Made by a program: the position numbers and the translations under genes
Assembly: GCA_033816765.1 (NCBI GenBank)
Contig: CM066295.1
Span: 992,001-1,056,000 of the forward strand
Length of the DNA: 64,000 bases
Origin: Nothopassalora personata
Lineage: Eukaryota > Ascomycota > Dothideomycetes > Mycosphaerellales > Mycosphaerellaceae
Reading direction: 5' to 3'
In this document: piece by piece, positions 22,114-32,200 of the stretch
How the letters are laid out: every line of letters begins with the position of its first letter
How positions within the stretch are numbered: position 1 is the stretch's first letter
The notes under the pieces: model-generated
Told to the model about the DNA's origin: nothing
What the model saw: only the letters and a program-made list of their open reading frames with translations
The model's database searches: none

Positions 22114-25100
22114 GTTAACGGTTATAAGATAGATGCTATAATAGATTCCGGAGTAAGCGGGAACTTTACCTCCGAATTATTTATTATAAGACATAGGATC
22201 GCTACCTATAAGAAGAAAGAGGGTTATAAATTAATCGCGGTAGACGGATTATCCTTACCTAGTATAGAGCGCGAGACGATACCGCTACTACTTGCTATCT
22301 AATAGTACTACGAGGAGATTATCTTAGATATTACTAATATCGCTAGTTATAACATCGTACTAGGTATACCTTAGTTAAGAAAGCATAATCTAGTAATCGA
22401 CTAGAGAAAAGGAGTACTTATATTTAGGGAATGCGATTGCGTTATCGACATTTAGCCTACGTAGTAGTAGCGTTCGCTAGTAGATAAGGTAAGGAAACAG
22501 CTAAACGAGATATAGCTTACGCCGACTAGAAGGATAGAAGAACTACCTTCGACCGGGATAGACACTAGCGTAGGGCCGCCGGGTTACGAAGTTACTAGTA
22601 GTAATAGAAGTAACGCACTATCGAAGGATACTAATATCTTAGAGTTAAGTATTCCTAAGGAGTATCGTAAGTAGTCGCGACTCTTTAAAGAGGAAAGAGG
22701 TAAGGATGCCTTACCTAAGCACTAACTATAGGATTATAAGATAAACATTTAGCTAGGGAAAGAGCCTCTATTAGGACCCCTATATTAAATGTCTAAGAAA
22801 GAGCTATAGACCCTACGAGAATAGCTAAAGGAGAAGCTAGCTAAAGAATAGATAAGAAGATCTACCTTAAGTATAGGAACTCTATATATGTTCGTTCTAA
22901 AAGTAAACGGGAAGTTACGACTCGTATAAGACTATAGGAAGTTAAACGAGATTACGATTAAGAACCGACACCCGCTACCTAACATCGAAGAAGCATAAGA
23001 TAGATTAACCGGATTAGACTAGTATACGAAGATTAACCTACGAGATACCTTCTACGCTATACGGATAGCGGAAGGAGAAGAATAGAAAACCGCTTTTAGA
23101 ATAAGATACGGACTTTACGAATTCTTAGTTATGCTAATAGGATTAACTAACGTACCCGCATCCTATTAGGACCTTATTAACGAGACACTTAGAGACCTAC
23201 TCGATGTATGCGTTATCGCTTATATAGACGACATATTAGTCTATACGAAAGAATCCCTTTAGAATTATATAAAATAAGTCTAGGACGTATTCGAGCGACT
23301 TACGCGTTTAGGATTTAAGACAGCACCCGAGAAATGCGAATTCTATAAGAAAGAAGTTAAATTCTTAGGCTTTATTATTAGTACTATAGGGATACCGATC
23401 GACCCTACGAAAACACAGTTAATTAGAGAATAGCTAGAACTAAAAACAGTTAAGGAAGTACAATTATTCCTTAGACTAGCGAACTATAACCGGAAATTTT
23501 TTAAGGACTACGTAAAGACAGTAGTACTAATAACAATGCTTACGAGAAAAGATGTTACCTAGAAATAGGGTAAGGAATAGATTAAAGCGTTTAAGAAACT
23601 TAAGGAACAATGCGCTTTAGCCCCTACGCTTCGACTATTCGATAGTAGTAAGGAAGTCTATATCGAGACCGATACGTCCGATATAGTAATAGGCGTATAT
23701 CTAACATAGATATATAATAGGTAGAGACACCTAGTAGCCTATTACTCCCGGAAAATAACTATAGCGGAACAGAACTACGACATCTATAATAAAGAGCTTC
23801 TAGCTATTATTGCTACTATATAACATTAGAGAGTATACGTCGAGGGCCTACCGAAGTTAACGATTCTTTCTAACTATAAGAATCTTACGTACTTTACGAC
23901 GACGAAAGAACTTACCCGAAGGCAAGCCCGCTAGTCGGAGCTACTAGGACAGTATAAGTTCGAAATTAAATATACTCTAGGACGAGAGAACGGCCGCGCC
24001 GACGCGCTAAGTAGAAGAAGCGACTATATAGAAGGAAAGAAACCAGTGTAACACAAAGTATTAAAGACGAACCCCGACGGAAGTCTTAGTACTAACACAA
24101 GAGAATTCAATAACATCGTACGGATATTAGGCGATAGGGACGAACAATTCCCTATATCGTAAGGAAGATACTAAGTACCTAAGGATCGAGAAGAAGAATA
24201 TATACGATAACATTACGACGGACTAACTTACGGACACCCTAGAACTTTGAAGACAATAGACCTAATATAGCGTAGCTTCTTATTCCTATAGATAAGACTT
24301 AAGGTATTACGCTATATTAAACAATACGTATACTACTAACGAAACAAGGCTACGAGATATACGAAATACGGTTACCTACAGTTTAGGACACTACCGACAA
24401 AACCATAGGACGAAGTTATAATAGACTTTATTACGAAACTCCTACCGTTAAGGGATTAAGTTACGAAACAACTATACGACATAATACTAGTTATAGTTAA
24501 TAGACTTATAAAATACGTACACCTTATTCCTATATTAGAAACATATAATATAGAGCAGCTCGGATACCTCGTACTAGATAGACTTATCCGATACTACGGA
24601 TTCCCTTAAGCGTTTATAACGGATAGAGATAAGCTATTTACATCAAACTACTAGAAGACGCTTATAGGAACGATCGGAATCAAACATAAGCTATTAATAG
24701 CATATTATCCGGAGATAGACGGACAAACTAAAAGGATAAACTAAACGCTAGAACAATATCTACGACACTATATTAACTACGTATAAGACAACTAGGTTTT
24801 ATTACTACTAATAGCGTAGATTATACTAAACAACTACAAATTAGAGACAACTTTAACGACACTATTTTATACGAACTCTAGGAAAGATCCTAACCTATTC
24901 GGAACACCTAGATTCTACCTATAAGCCGAAAGAGCGATCGTAACGACGGACACTCTTAAGGAAGTATATAAAGAAACACGTAAGGCGATCGAAGATATAC
25001 AATATAAACTGTCTTAATAACGGCAAGACACGAGAAATAGTACCTCTACTAAAAGAGGGGGATAAGGTCTATCTCCTTATAAAAACTTAAGAATAAGAAG

Positions 25101-25460
25101 ATAGACTAAGAAACTAGATTATATTAAGGTCGGACCATTTTTTATCGATAAAGTCGTAGGACTAGTTAACTATCGCCTATAACTACTACCCGACGCTAAA
25201 ATCTACCTAGTCTTCTATATCTCTAAGTTAGAACCCGCGGACGCTAAAACACCTTACTAAGAAAGCTTCTATTTCGAGCTAGAAGTAGAAAACGAATTCG
25301 AAGTTAAAAAAATCCTAGATAAAAAGGGTTAGCGATAGCTTATTAAGTAGAAAGGATACGACGAATTAGAAAATACCTAGGAACTAAAACAATACCTACG
25401 AAACTATTAACAAAAAATCCAAGAATTTAAAGAGAGACAATACCTACGACGGGCTACCTA
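22114..25460 (+). pseudogene. Degraded pol of relic C with C-terminal chromodomain
   Basis: Protease motif IDSGVSGNFTSE at about 22138-22173, RT motif YIDD at 23221-23232, RNase H and integrase by collinearity, and a chromodomain near 25300-25415 (LDKKG, KGYDELENT, ELKQYLRNY). TAG/TAA codons interrupt it throughout. This places the family in the chromoviruses (chromodomain Ty3/gypsy). Confidence 0.8.
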
Positions 25461-25469
25461 GTAGAACTA

Positions 25470-25939
25470 GAAGGAACGGAAAAGTTGATCGCGTTACTAA
25501 TAAAGTCAATCGAGGACTATATAGTAGGAGAAAGGCTAATAGTCGTATCGGTAGTAGGATAATTAACGTCTTTAATCTCTCCGGAAGCCTCTATTTTGGC
25601 CTCTAGATACTACGCCTTGTTACGCGCGCGCTTCTCCGCTTAGCGAAGTATTACCTTGTCCCGTATTAACCGTACTAAGACCTCCGTAAGCTCCTCCTTA
25701 TCCTTTTCGACCTTTTTTCGGTATTCCTCCCGGGTCTTATTAAGAGACTCCTAGGACAGGTTTATATACTTACGCCCGCGACGAATATACTCTAAATACC
25801 GAAGCCGAAAGTTGCCTTCTATAGCGATATAGGATAACCCGTTAAAGAAATAATAGTTATACGCGAGATCTACTAGACGACCGTATTCGTTAATTTCCTT
25901 AGCGAGCCGGAGACGGTTTTTAGAAGAAGAAGAAGACAT
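25470..25939 (-). pseudogene. Antisense Cys-cluster/coiled-coil frame of relic C
   Basis: Minus-strand frame in a plus-strand element, ATG at 25939, open for 62 codons to a TAG at a probable Trp (NLS-stop-ESL). It begins MSSSSSKNRLRLAKEI and is the near-identical partner of the frame at 48929. Its Cys positions now read Tyr (LAYNYYFF here against LACNYCFF in the other copy), which is RIP on the retroelement plus strand. A Lys/Glu-rich helix-like part follows (25750 down to 25600). Confidence 0.65.
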
Positions 25940-26017
25940 CGTTTATAGCCTACGAAGAGGGGACATTATGTTATCTTATATAAGCTTCGGGACGAAGCTA
26001 GGCTAGAAGGGGGATAG

Positions 26018-26443
26018 TATTACGGTTTAGTTTAAACTACGACGGTACGCCTAACTATTAGCTATAGAGATTACGTACGCCGTATAAGATTACTCGCTTA
26101 CTAGCAACTTGGTAATTCGAGATTACTCGCTTACTAGCGACTTAGTAATTCGAAATTACTCGCTTATTAGTAATTAAGCGATTAAGACTAAGACTAGTAA
26201 TGTCTCCTTTATATTTAGGAACGCTAAGAATCCCTTATAGTTTCAATGCGTTTAACTTACTATTAAATATTACTATTTAGAATATACTATAACCTAATCT
26301 CTACCTTACTACTACTTAGTCTTTATAAGACAAGACAGCTACTACTTTATTACTTTCCCTTAACTTCCTATCGGCCCGAGAATAAACCCGATTAAGCTTA
26401 TCTTCTTAACTTGTAATATTAATAGGTTATACTAAACCTAACA
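26018..26443 (+). repeat. 3' LTR of relic C, U3 type B with three 33-bp repeats, U5 type X
   Basis: Preceded by a polypurine tract (GAAGGGGGATAG). Starts TATTACGG, ends AAACCTAACA, followed by CTAAT. Three copies of the GATTACTCGCTTACTAGC-type 33-bp repeat lie in U3. The CTAAT that follows belongs to relic F; the matching left junction is absent. Confidence 0.8.
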
Positions 26444-26678
26444 CTAATCCTTTTCCCAAATAGTATATAGTTTGCTATACTTCGTACCTAGAGGCTTCGG
26501 CTAGAACCTTTAGCTTATTACCCTATATCTATACTTATAGTCTATTACGTTCCTAGATCTTCTACGATTCTAAGTAGAGAGCCCGTACGTACTATACTAC
26601 TGTTCGTAGTTCGTTTAAGACGAAAGTTCCTACCGGTATTAGGTATCCGGTATCTATTATTTGGCTTCCTACAGGTAG
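26444..26678 (-). pseudogene. Fragment of relic F between relic C and the intact chromovirus
   Basis: Collinear with 16589-16825 of element I (CTAATCCTTTTCCC..., CTAGAGGCTTCGGCTAGAACC), so it is gag/pol-junction sequence of a minus-strand element. It continues at 34098 after the chromovirus. The last five bases, GGTAG, are the target duplication. Confidence 0.8.
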
Positions 26679-26839
26679 TGTGACGGCCCATGGCCGCACA
26701 GCGAGTGAACGTGGCGAGTTACGTGACCGGGCCCGGGCCGACCCGCGTGCCTCGGCTTGTATATTAACTTCTCGCGCCTCGCGCACCTCTTAGATAGCTT
26801 GTCTAACAACTTCGTACTACCTAAGCAGGTGCCCTTACA
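26679..26839 (+). repeat. Element R 5' LTR with promoter
   Basis: TGTGACGGCC...GCCCTTACA. A TATA-like TGTATATTAA is at about 26758-26767. GTCTAACAA at 26801-26809 is the exact complement of the primer site just downstream, which marks the probable 5' end of the transcript (start of R) if priming is Tf1-like. Confidence 0.9.
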
Positions 26840-26851
26840 CTTTGTTAGACC
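26840..26851 (+). promoter_or_regulatory. Primer-binding site, self-priming type
   Basis: TTGTTAGAC (26842-26850) directly after the LTR is complementary to GTCTAACAA inside the LTR, the arrangement of Tf1/sushi elements that prime cDNA from their own mRNA 5' end. I do not recognise a tRNA 3'-end complement here. Confidence 0.65.
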
Positions 26852-27069
26852 ATTCTTTTCCGCAGACAAGCTGCGAAGGATCTGCGAAGGGCAGATCAAG
26901 TAACGCGACAAGCGCGTTGAGTCCACAGGCCGAGTGCGACTCCAAGAAAAGTGCGACGACAAACGCACTCAAGTTAAGTCAACAAACGCACGCAGAGAAG
27001 ACGTGCCCAAGTTAAAGTCAACACCCCAAGTCAACAAGCGCGACACCCCATCGCGCCCAAGGTAACGAG

Positions 27070-29268
27070 ATGGTGCGTCAGAATGGACGCCAGTCGCTGC
27101 TGGCAATGCGACCAGTGGTGCAACGCGAGTCGGTGCTCAACACACAGACTCAAGGTCGCGATGCGACGCAAGAGCAAGAACAAGACCGCCAGTATCAGAA
27201 GATGATTGAACTAGGCAAGCCCGTCACTGATCCACAGCCATACCTCAACATCAGCGATTTCCTACACGACGACGAGATCATCGAGGAAGAAGGCAAGGAG
27301 GCTATGGTAGCCGTGGACTACATGGACGATGCAGCGACGGACGAAGCAGAAGAGGGAGCCGAGGAAGCACAACAAGTCGCGAAGACCTATCGAGCGACAC
27401 TCAAGTCCCTCACTCAACTCGATATCGAGAAGTTCGAGAAGCTGTACGGCAGCGACGTTTCCGCACCTCCCGCCATCCACTTCATCCTCCGCCGCGGCGA
27501 ACAGGAATACCGCAACGTCTCGAAGCTTGCAGAGATGTTGTACACGAGCTGTCACCAGAGCCAAGAATATGGAGACAAAGTTCAGAAGGAACTCGACAAG
27601 GTTCAAAAGGATCTCGGAGATGCGAAGAAGCAGGTGTCGGACTTGGACAAGTTACTGAAGGCCTCCGATGCCCAGCAAAAGGACCTGCGCGACCACCTGG
27701 CTAAAGTCACCGCCGATCGTGACACCGCCAGCGCTGAGCGCGACACAGTTATCAAGGACCTGGACACCGTCAAGATCGAACTCGATGCACTTAAGGCCCT
27801 GCCCATTCCAACTGACTCCCAGAAAGCGTACGAGCATGCCAAGCAAGCAATGGTCTGGGTCAAGGAGCGAGAGGCTCGCATTGGAGAGCTGGAGCGTGAA
27901 GTGGACAACTACGAAGAAGCCGTTGCCGATCACGAGCGCGACATCCAAGCCCTTCGCAACGCGCATGCTAAGGAGCTCGAAGCAGCCGAGCAGCGTGGGC
28001 GCACCGAAGCACGAGGCAAGGATCGTCGCTCCTCGCTCTCACGTTCCATCTCTCGTCGACGTGCTGGAAGAGAGCCATCACCGCCGAAGGACCAAGGCAG
28101 GACTGGCAAGCAGTCCAGCGGCGGAGACTCATCCGATGAGTCAGGTGAAGAGGTTAGCAAGAAGGACAGGGCTGGCAAGCAGCGCAAGAGCAGGAAGCCG
28201 AGATACGATCCGGATAGCAGTGACAGCAGCAGCAGCAGTAGCAGCGACGAGTCCTCAGACGATGACCGCCGCGCTCGCCGCCGCAAGTCCAAGAAGACCA
28301 AGAAGGTCACCAAGATCAACTTCAACAACATCCTGGACATCGACGAGTCACTCGATCGTCCTTGGAAGACGGACCGAAGTGTCGAAGGCCCCAAGCATAA
28401 GTTTCAAGGCGACCTCAGCAAGGAAGGCGACCTGAAGGGACCATCGCTTGAGAAGTGGCTCAGCGCACTGGAGACCAAGCTCGCCGCCACCACGTTCCGT
28501 GACAAGGATGCCGTGCTCAAGTTCATACTGGATTACACCGACGGAGGCGCTTGGGCGCTGCTCAACCCGAAGGTTCCATCCATCGCAGGCATCATGAGCG
28601 GAAGCGAGCGCCCGTATTCATCAGTCAACAAGATGATGAAGTCCCTCATCGAGTGGTACGGCGATCGCAACCCCGTCGGCCGCGCTCGCGACAACATGGC
28701 TGTGTTGAAGCAGCCAGAGGACAACTCCAAGGACTCCTTCGCCGAACTCTACCGCGAGTGGCGCCGTTATGCCAACTTGATGCGCATGACCGGAGAAGAC
28801 GCTATGGACAACCTCATGCGCAAGCTCAACTACCGCTATCTGATCCGCTATCAGCAAGCAAACCCTAAGACCCTCAGCGAAGCAGTCGATGCCCTGTTCA
28901 AGGCTAAGGAGGATTTCAAGGTCGCCGAGACTCTTCACCCGAAGAAGAAGTCTACGGCCAAGAAGGACGACAAGAAGGACGACAAGAAGGACGACAAGAA
29001 GGACGACAAGCCCAACGGCACCACTCCAGCCGGATCTGGCGGAGGCGGCTCAAAGAATCGCCGCAAGGTGGACCGCCTGCCATGGGACTCTCGCCCAGCT
29101 GAGTTCAAGCACCTCACTCTTCTTGACGACGCTGAGACTGAGCGTTGCATGAAGGAGAGACTGTGCAAGAAGTGCCGCAAGCCAGGTCACCAGCTGACCG
29201 ACAAGGAGTGTGAGCTCTGGAACTACCAGATGCCACCGCGCCCGACTACCCAGTCGGAAAAAGCCTAG
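27070..29268 (+). CDS. gag: Gag polyprotein of element R
   Basis: 732 residues, long for a chromovirus Gag. Residues about 80-310 are highly charged and heptad-like (RDHLAKVTADRDTASAERD, IGELEREVDNYEEAVADHE), predicted coiled coil. About 310-410 is Ser/Arg-, then Ser/Asp-rich (DSSDSSSSSSSDESSDDDR). About 450-620 matches the retrotransposon capsid region (LEKWLSALETKL, DSFAELYREWRRYANLMRM). A KKDD repeat, encoded by 12-bp tandem repeats at about 28964-29010, precedes a zinc knuckle at C699, C702, H707, C714; the last spacing is six residues instead of the usual four. Starts at ATG 27070 after a 230-nt leader. It assembles the particle and packages RNA. Confidence 0.9.
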   Translation: MVRQNGRQSLLAMRPVVQRESVLNTQTQGRDATQEQEQDRQYQKMIELGKPVTDPQPYLNISDFLHDDEIIEEEGKEAMVAVDYMDDAATDEAEEGAEEAQQVAKTYRATLKSLTQLDIEKFEKLYGSDVSAPPAIHFILRRGEQEYRNVSKLAEMLYTSCHQSQEYGDKVQKELDKVQKDLGDAKKQVSDLDKLLKASDAQQKDLRDHLAKVTADRDTASAERDTVIKDLDTVKIELDALKALPIPTDSQKAYEHAKQAMVWVKEREARIGELEREVDNYEEAVADHERDIQALRNAHAKELEAAEQRGRTEARGKDRRSSLSRSISRRRAGREPSPPKDQGRTGKQSSGGDSSDESGEEVSKKDRAGKQRKSRKPRYDPDSSDSSSSSSSDESSDDDRRARRRKSKKTKKVTKINFNNILDIDESLDRPWKTDRSVEGPKHKFQGDLSKEGDLKGPSLEKWLSALETKLAATTFRDKDAVLKFILDYTDGGAWALLNPKVPSIAGIMSGSERPYSSVNKMMKSLIEWYGDRNPVGRARDNMAVLKQPEDNSKDSFAELYREWRRYANLMRMTGEDAMDNLMRKLNYRYLIRYQQANPKTLSEAVDALFKAKEDFKVAETLHPKKKSTAKKDDKKDDKKDDKKDDKPNGTTPAGSGGGGSKNRRKVDRLPWDSRPAEFKHLTLLDDAETERCMKERLCKKCRKPGHQLTDKECELWNYQMPPRPTTQSEKA

Positions 29269-32200
29269 TCCACTCGTTGAGCGCAACAACCAGTGGACTG
29301 GATACGAACACGTCAACGTCAAGGCCGAAGTCAGAAGGGATTGGGGAAGGTGATCTCAGAATATCATCCCATTCCTTACGAATGGTGCACATAGAGCACA
29401 ACCCTGTAATAGGATCACACCTAGTGGTGCCTTGCACAGCGAATGGAAAATATGCATTCTCATTCCTTGATGACGGAGCCAATTCAAACTACGTTGACAT
29501 CGTATATGCGCGAAAGAATGACCTGCCACTCTCGAAGCTGGACAGCCCATTGGCACTGGGCCTCGCCGACATGTCCACTGCAAAGGAAATGATCGAATAC
29601 CGTACGGAGCTCACCCTGGAGATCAACGGGCACTCCGAAGTGATCAATGCCTGGCTCACCAACCTCGAATACGACATCGTCTTGGGGAGACCATGGCACG
29701 ACAAGCATCAACCAGGCCTGCATTATGAGTCCGGCACTATGACGCTCGATTCTCAACACTGCAAGGACAACTGCCTGTCCGGAAAGGAAGCGACGTGGGT
29801 GCAGTCAGTCAATGATCAAGACCAGAACCCAGTCCTTACGTTCCAGACCCACGAGGAGCTTCCTAGCAAGTACCGCTCGGCAACCGTGGAAGAAGATGAC
29901 GAAGGAGATGTCACTTGGCAGCACGCCCGTCTGCCACTGCCGGCTGACGGCGAAGACACCATCAAGCGCATGACAACGCGCGGCCCTGGAAAAGTTCGCC
30001 GGGCTGCTAAGAGACTCGAAGCAAAGGAAGCAAAGGCCGCTGTGGCAGCAGCAGTAGCAGCAGCTGCCGAAGCCGCAGCTCAACAAGCAGAAGAGCCTAA
30101 GAAGAACATCGACATCAAAGAAGTCAATGCAGACTACTTCGTGCGCCTCGCCAAGCAAAAGGGCGCGCAAGTTCACCTGATGTATGTCTATGACCCCAAG
30201 GTGGAGCAGCAGCGAGCGGGCGACTCGCTTGCCGCTTGCGCCATGACGGCGCACAACATGAAGACAGTTGCTGGAGGCAACTGTAAGATGCTGTCAGACG
30301 AAAAGACGATCTCAAGGCTGAACGCGCGTGCCGCTGCATTCATACCAGCATCAGAACGTGTAGCCCCAACACTCCGTTCCTGCAAGATGCACGCACAAGC
30401 AGACGTGGACAAGTTCATGAAAGTCAACGACCAAGAGATCGATCCAAAGGACCACCTTATGCCAACATACCACGAGTTCGCTGATTGCTTCTCGAAGAAG
30501 GCTTCAGAAGAGCTTCCGCCACACCGGCCTGGGATTGACCATGAGATCAAGCTGAAACCCGATGCCGTGCCACCCTTCAAGCGACCATACCGCATGTCTA
30601 AGCAAGAAGACGAGATCATCAAGCACTGGACTGACGAACAGATCGCCCAAGGCAAGATCCGCAAGAATGAAGGCCGCGCCGATGCTGCATCTCCGTGCCT
30701 TATCGTCAAGAAGCCAGGAGGTGGGTTGAGAGTATGCGTTGATTACAGAGCCCTCAATGCACTTACCATCAAGTCAAGATACCCTATTCCCCTGATGCAG
30801 GACACCTTGAACCGCATCGCAGGAAAGAAGTGGTTTACGAAGCTAGATGTGATTGCAGCATTCAACCGCATCCGCATCGCAAAGGGGCATGAGTGGATGA
30901 CAGCGTTCACTACCCGCTATGGGCAGTTCGAATGTCTAGTCATGCCATTCGGCCTATGCAACGCCCCAGGAACGTTCCAAGCTTATGTGAACGACACGCT
31001 ACGGGAGTTCCTAGATGACTTTGCATCAGCCTATCTAGATGATATCCTCATCTTTAGCGACACGCTTGAAGAGCACATTGGACATGTGAAGAAGGTGCTA
31101 GGGCGCTGCAGAGACGCAGGCCTGCAACTTGATATCAAGAAGTGTGAATTCCACACCCAATCGACCAAGTACCTTGGCCTTATTATTGGCAAGGACGGCA
31201 TCTCCATGTGCCCGGAGAAGGTGAGAGCAGTGCAAGAATGGGAAACACCTCGTAATGTCACGGATGTGCTTGCATTCAACGGATTCGCTGGCTTCTATCG
31301 ACGATTCATCAAGAACTACAGCAAGATAACACTGCCGCTTACCCGCCTCACCAAGAAAGACGTGCCATGGCAATGGACGGCAGAGTGCCAAGCAGCGTTC
31401 GACGGCCTCAAGAAAGCATTCACCGATGCAGAAGGAGAAATCCTCGCAGTCTTCCAGCATGGGCTGGAGACAGTGCTTGAGACTGACGCTTCGGACTTCG
31501 TCACCGCAGCGGTCCTCTCCCAACGTCATAATGGCATCTTGAGACCAGTGGCATATCTGTCTAAGAAGATGTCACCCCAGGAATGCAACTACGACATCTA
31601 TGACAAAGAGTTGCTCGCTATTGTCAAAGCGTTCGAAGAATGGCGTCCTGAGCTGGCAGCAGGTGACATCGATGACAAGGACTGCGTGGGCAGCGATTGC
31701 GAGAACTTCCTGGCCGACCCAAGTGGCAAGCCAGTGCTCGTCTACTCAGACCACAAGAACCTTGAGTACTTCATGACCACGAAGGAACTCAACCGGCGCC
31801 AAGCACGCTGGGCAGAATTCCTATCGCAATTCCACTTCAAGATCATCTACAGACCAGGAGTGCAGGGAGGCAAGCCCGATAGCCTTACCCGCCGCTCACA
31901 AGATGCGATACGCAAGGACGAGGATGATCCCCGGCACACGCAGCAGCATCGCGTGTTGCTAGGACCCGAATTGTTTATGCCGAACTTGTTAGCCAGCAGA
32001 ATCCTACAACTCGCGGCATCGGAAGCCACCGGCGTTGTGGATGAGGACCTACAACGCGACATCCGATCCCTATACGAACAGCAAGAACCACAAGAGGCCC
32101 TGCAACAGCTGGCAGCTGGCGACAAGGTGAAGATGCTCCACAGGCACAAGATCGACCCTAAGCACGCGATGGCAGTAGATGGAATGATCTACGTCAAGAA

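Noticed and set aside
22084..22302. 72-codon ORF as an independent gene
   Set aside because: It spans the end of a solo LTR and the protease domain of relic C.
28551..28868. Alternate-frame ORFs inside gag and pol of element R
   Set aside because: They overlap the long gag and pol frames and carry no family signature; codon shadows.
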